A stretch of DNA of 60,000 nucleotides from Nematostella vectensis (Eukaryota > Cnidaria > Anthozoa > Actiniaria > Edwardsiidae), in the NCBI RefSeq assembly GCF_932526225.1, contig NC_064037.1, positions 9,532,203 through 9,592,202 of the forward strand. The letters run 5' to 3'. The notes beneath the pieces were generated by a model, which was not told the DNA's origin, made no database searches, and was given only the letters and a program-made list of their open reading frames with translations. Numbering within the stretch: the stretch's first letter is position 1; each line of letters starts with the position of its first letter. Below, in pieces: positions 57,919 to 60,000 of this stretch. The position numbers were made by a program, and so were the translations under genes.

Positions 57919-58009
57919 TTGGAAACAATCTATAGCTGTCGGTATGCTCTGGACATACCAAAAGCTTAACAAACAAATAAGTAGACGCGATAGGGGCGCC
58001 CTGATTAAG

Positions 58010-58057
58010 AAACAATTGTGACTATTGTTCTTAAAAGAACAATAGTCACAATTGTTT
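58010..58057. repeat. 48-bp near-perfect palindrome
   Basis: Arms of 23 bp, AAACAATTGTGACTATTGTT plus CTT, with a 2-base centre. It could extrude as a cruciform; the arms contain ACAAT, a SOX-type core. Confidence 0.95.
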
Positions 58058-58325
58058 ATCAGATGGTTTATATCGCCAAACAGACAGTACTAACAAAACA
58101 TTGAGAAGAAACACTATAAAAAATGGAAGGGGGATAGAATGAATACTGGATGAAATGATGTAATACTGGTTAAAAAGATGTATCAATACTTACTGTTAAT
58201 TCGAATTTGGATTATTTTTAATTTTCTGGGCGATTTTTGCCAATTACAAAGCAATGACGTTAGAGAGATGATCTGCCGAAATTTAGTTCAAATTGATGTT
58301 TTCGCCACAGTGCGTGTTTGTGATA

Positions 58326-58457
58326 AACATCATTTGAAATGAAGTAAAGCAGTGAATTATTATGTCAACGTTAGATACTTTGAGGCAGTATGCACCACGC
58401 ACTTACGAAAACAGGGTATCTGTGTGAGGACATAGGAACTTCACCAGCCTAGTCATA
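58326..58457. repeat. Duplicated segment, copy 2
   Basis: Direct copy of 55623-55777, lacking the 39-bp tandem expansion; it breaks off after AGCCTAGTCA. Confidence 0.9.
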
Positions 58458-58958
58458 TTGGGTATTTGCCACTTGTAACTGGCCCAGTAATTACCATGCC
58501 GAATGTTAATTATAATATAAGCGAATATTAGTTGATTCTCAAGTCTTCTATGGCGATTGATTACTGTATGCTGAACTCTACCAACACCATACCATCTATA
58601 AATGTAGGAATGCATACGGAGCAATGTATTCTATACCATCGTTATTAAACTACTACATATTTCTAATAACATACCAAAAATAGAAGCAATCGTTTTTTTT
58701 TAAAGCCATTTGGGGGCTGTTAAAATAAAGAAAATGAAATTTTGCTTTTTTTAGCCGCCACGGAAAATTTCTCCGATTTTTTTTTTGTCGGTTTCGTAAA
58801 TTAAGTTATGATATTATTAGAAATTATTCGAGGTTAATCAACTTTGAGCTCCAATGAAGGATTTTTGAGTAAGCGATTTTTTCTAATGGCCATTTCAAAC
58901 GCCGACGTTGCGCTTGTTGCTTCTGAGTTTCAGTTTCAGTTTATTTGCTCGGTAAAGC

Positions 58959-58997
58959 TAAGTTGCTAAATACCAATTGTTGGTATTTAGCAACTTA
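58959..58997. repeat. 39-bp palindrome with 3-base loop
   Basis: Perfect 18-bp arms, TAAGTTGCTAAATACCAA and its complement, around TTG. Confidence 0.95.
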
Positions 58998-59212
58998 TTG
59001 TTCGTTTCATCTCGTTGTTCTATTCGCTCCATTACTTAAACCTTTAACGGCTGGTAGCTTTTGAATTTAATGCGCGTAAGAAAGAGGCGCTCTGGCCAAG
59101 GCTAGCACGGGAAGAACGACTGCGCAATTTACATAAGCCCGACAAACTATTCCTACGGCCCTTGAAACTATAACTCAAGTCCGTGTGGCAGACTGGGAAC
59201 TAGTCTTTGCGT

Positions 59213-59221
59213 TTTCCCGCC
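59213..59221 (+). promoter_or_regulatory. E2F-like site upstream of CDC45
   Basis: TTTCCCGCC matches the E2F consensus and lies about 130 bp before the CDC45 ATG. CDC45 is a known E2F target in animals. Just downstream, CCGCCAT and CCATCTTGG (about 59237-59254) resemble YY1-type 5'-end elements. Confidence 0.55.
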
Positions 59222-59352
59222 GAAAAATAAAACATCCGCCATGACTCCATCTTGGAATCTTTGTTTATGACCCTTCGTGAAAGCAATTGTCGTGAAAGTT
59301 TTCGACTACAAAAACAAGCATTTGTCGACATATTGCTAAGCTTTAAAGCAAG

Positions 59353-60000
59353 ATGTTTGTCGAAAGACTAAAGGAAGAAGTGTACGATGTTATATTTGAA
59401 CAGGTAGGCTCAAGCTTGTGAAATATGGGGCAGACTGGTTTGAATTGTGTACAATTTTGTGCGGATGTTTGGAGGGAATTTACGAATGTTTTCTTATCTG
59501 AATACCGAATAATTGTCTGTAGAGAATCTTGGTGCTTGTTGCAATGGATGTCGATGCTTTGTGTGCCTGCAAGATTTTGAAGGTGAGCCGAAAAGACAAG
59601 TAGAAACATGCTAGCTTTTATTTTACTTGGCATCGGTAGCGAGTTCGAATGTGTATTGCGTACAAGGCCTGCGTACAATGTGATGGATTTTTAATGATAT
59701 CACCGTAGAACATAGAGCAGTTTACTAACCAAGCAAGTACGAAATTAACCGGTAGTTGATATGCAAAGTATAGGGGAACATGGGATAAATTAGTTTGTTT
59801 TGCAACACACATTGATTGTTATCTGAGTATAAAAATGTCTATAAATTCGTCTACACAGTTTTATATTTACAATGATCTTTTGGCATTGTTACCATTGTTA
59901 CTCTTAAAAGAGGCACCACTGCGGGAAGAGTACTATTTTTGTGTTGACACTAGCTTTATAACAAAGTGTCAATGCATATCCAGTAAAGATCATGTACAAT
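59353..60000 (+). CDS. CDC45: Cell division control protein 45, first two exons (partial)
   Basis: Exon 1 is 59353-59403 (17 codons, MFVERLKEEVYDVIFEQ) and exon 2 is 59523-59582 (20 codons, RILVLVAMDVDALCACKILK). Both are bounded by GT-AG sites and joined in phase 0. The N-terminus and the DVDALCACKIL segment are hallmark CDC45 sequence; the family belongs to the DHH/RecJ-like fold and forms the CMG replicative helicase with MCM2-7 and GINS in the nucleus. The remaining 418 bp show no further exon, so the gene continues to the right of the window. In front lies a housekeeping-type promoter with an E2F-like site. Confidence 0.92.

Larger units (their letters stand above)
56142..59212. other. 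Intergenic stretch between MDC1 and CDC45
   Basis: No coding exon recognised. It holds a 15-bp repeat (56355-56535), a G-run at 57594-57607, a small TIR element (57775-57918), a 48-bp near-perfect palindrome (58010-58057), copy 2 of a duplicated segment (58326-58457) and a second palindrome (58959-58997). Confidence 0.6.

Overview
The window is animal nuclear DNA, AT-rich, with long intergenic stretches, many simple and tandem repeats, G-runs and small inverted-repeat transposons, and genes cut into many short exons with GT-AG introns. The closeness of gene structure and protein sequence to vertebrate orthologues, next to an intronless peptide-type GPCR, suggests an early-branching metazoan, most likely an anthozoan cnidarian (sea-anemone-like). 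The species cannot be fixed from the sequence alone.

Layout. Positions 1-26,396 hold no gene I can defend apart from one unrecognised 140-codon minus-strand ORF near 12.4-12.9 kb. This part carries MITE copies, a roughly 150-bp triplicated unit (4.3-4.7 kb), a strong hairpin (15.7 kb), a 27-bp and a 57-bp minisatellite (20.3 and 22.0 kb) and a 38-bp perfect inverted repeat (23.3 kb). A single-exon rhodopsin-class GPCR lies at 26,397-27,491 (+), followed by a degenerate GTGAC-rich stretch in its 3' UTR.

From 30,880 to 40,257 (-) I reconstructed a complete 15-exon ENOSF1 / L-fuconate dehydratase gene (442 aa, all enolase-superfamily catalytic residues present). From 40,673 to 55,461 (+), head-to-head with it across a 415-bp shared promoter, lies a 24-exon MDC1 orthologue (about 1,864 aa): N-terminal FHA domain, a long acidic region with 11 TQx[Y/F] motifs and 11 further T[V/L]xY motifs, a basic RGRGK-repeat region, and C-terminal tandem BRCT domains with the gamma-H2AX-binding residues. 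At the right edge (59,353 onward, +) the first two exons of CDC45 are present, with an E2F-like site about 130 bp upstream; the gene runs out of the window.

How they fit together. MDC1 (DNA-damage chromatin adaptor) and CDC45 (replicative helicase) are both nuclear genome-maintenance genes read in the same direction. ENOSF1 is metabolic and shares MDC1's promoter region. The main points of interest are the RNF8-type phospho-threonine motif array in an MDC1 of early-branching type, the repeated finding of tandem duplications at or beside splice junctions of ENOSF1 and MDC1, and several MITE families with readable target-site duplications.
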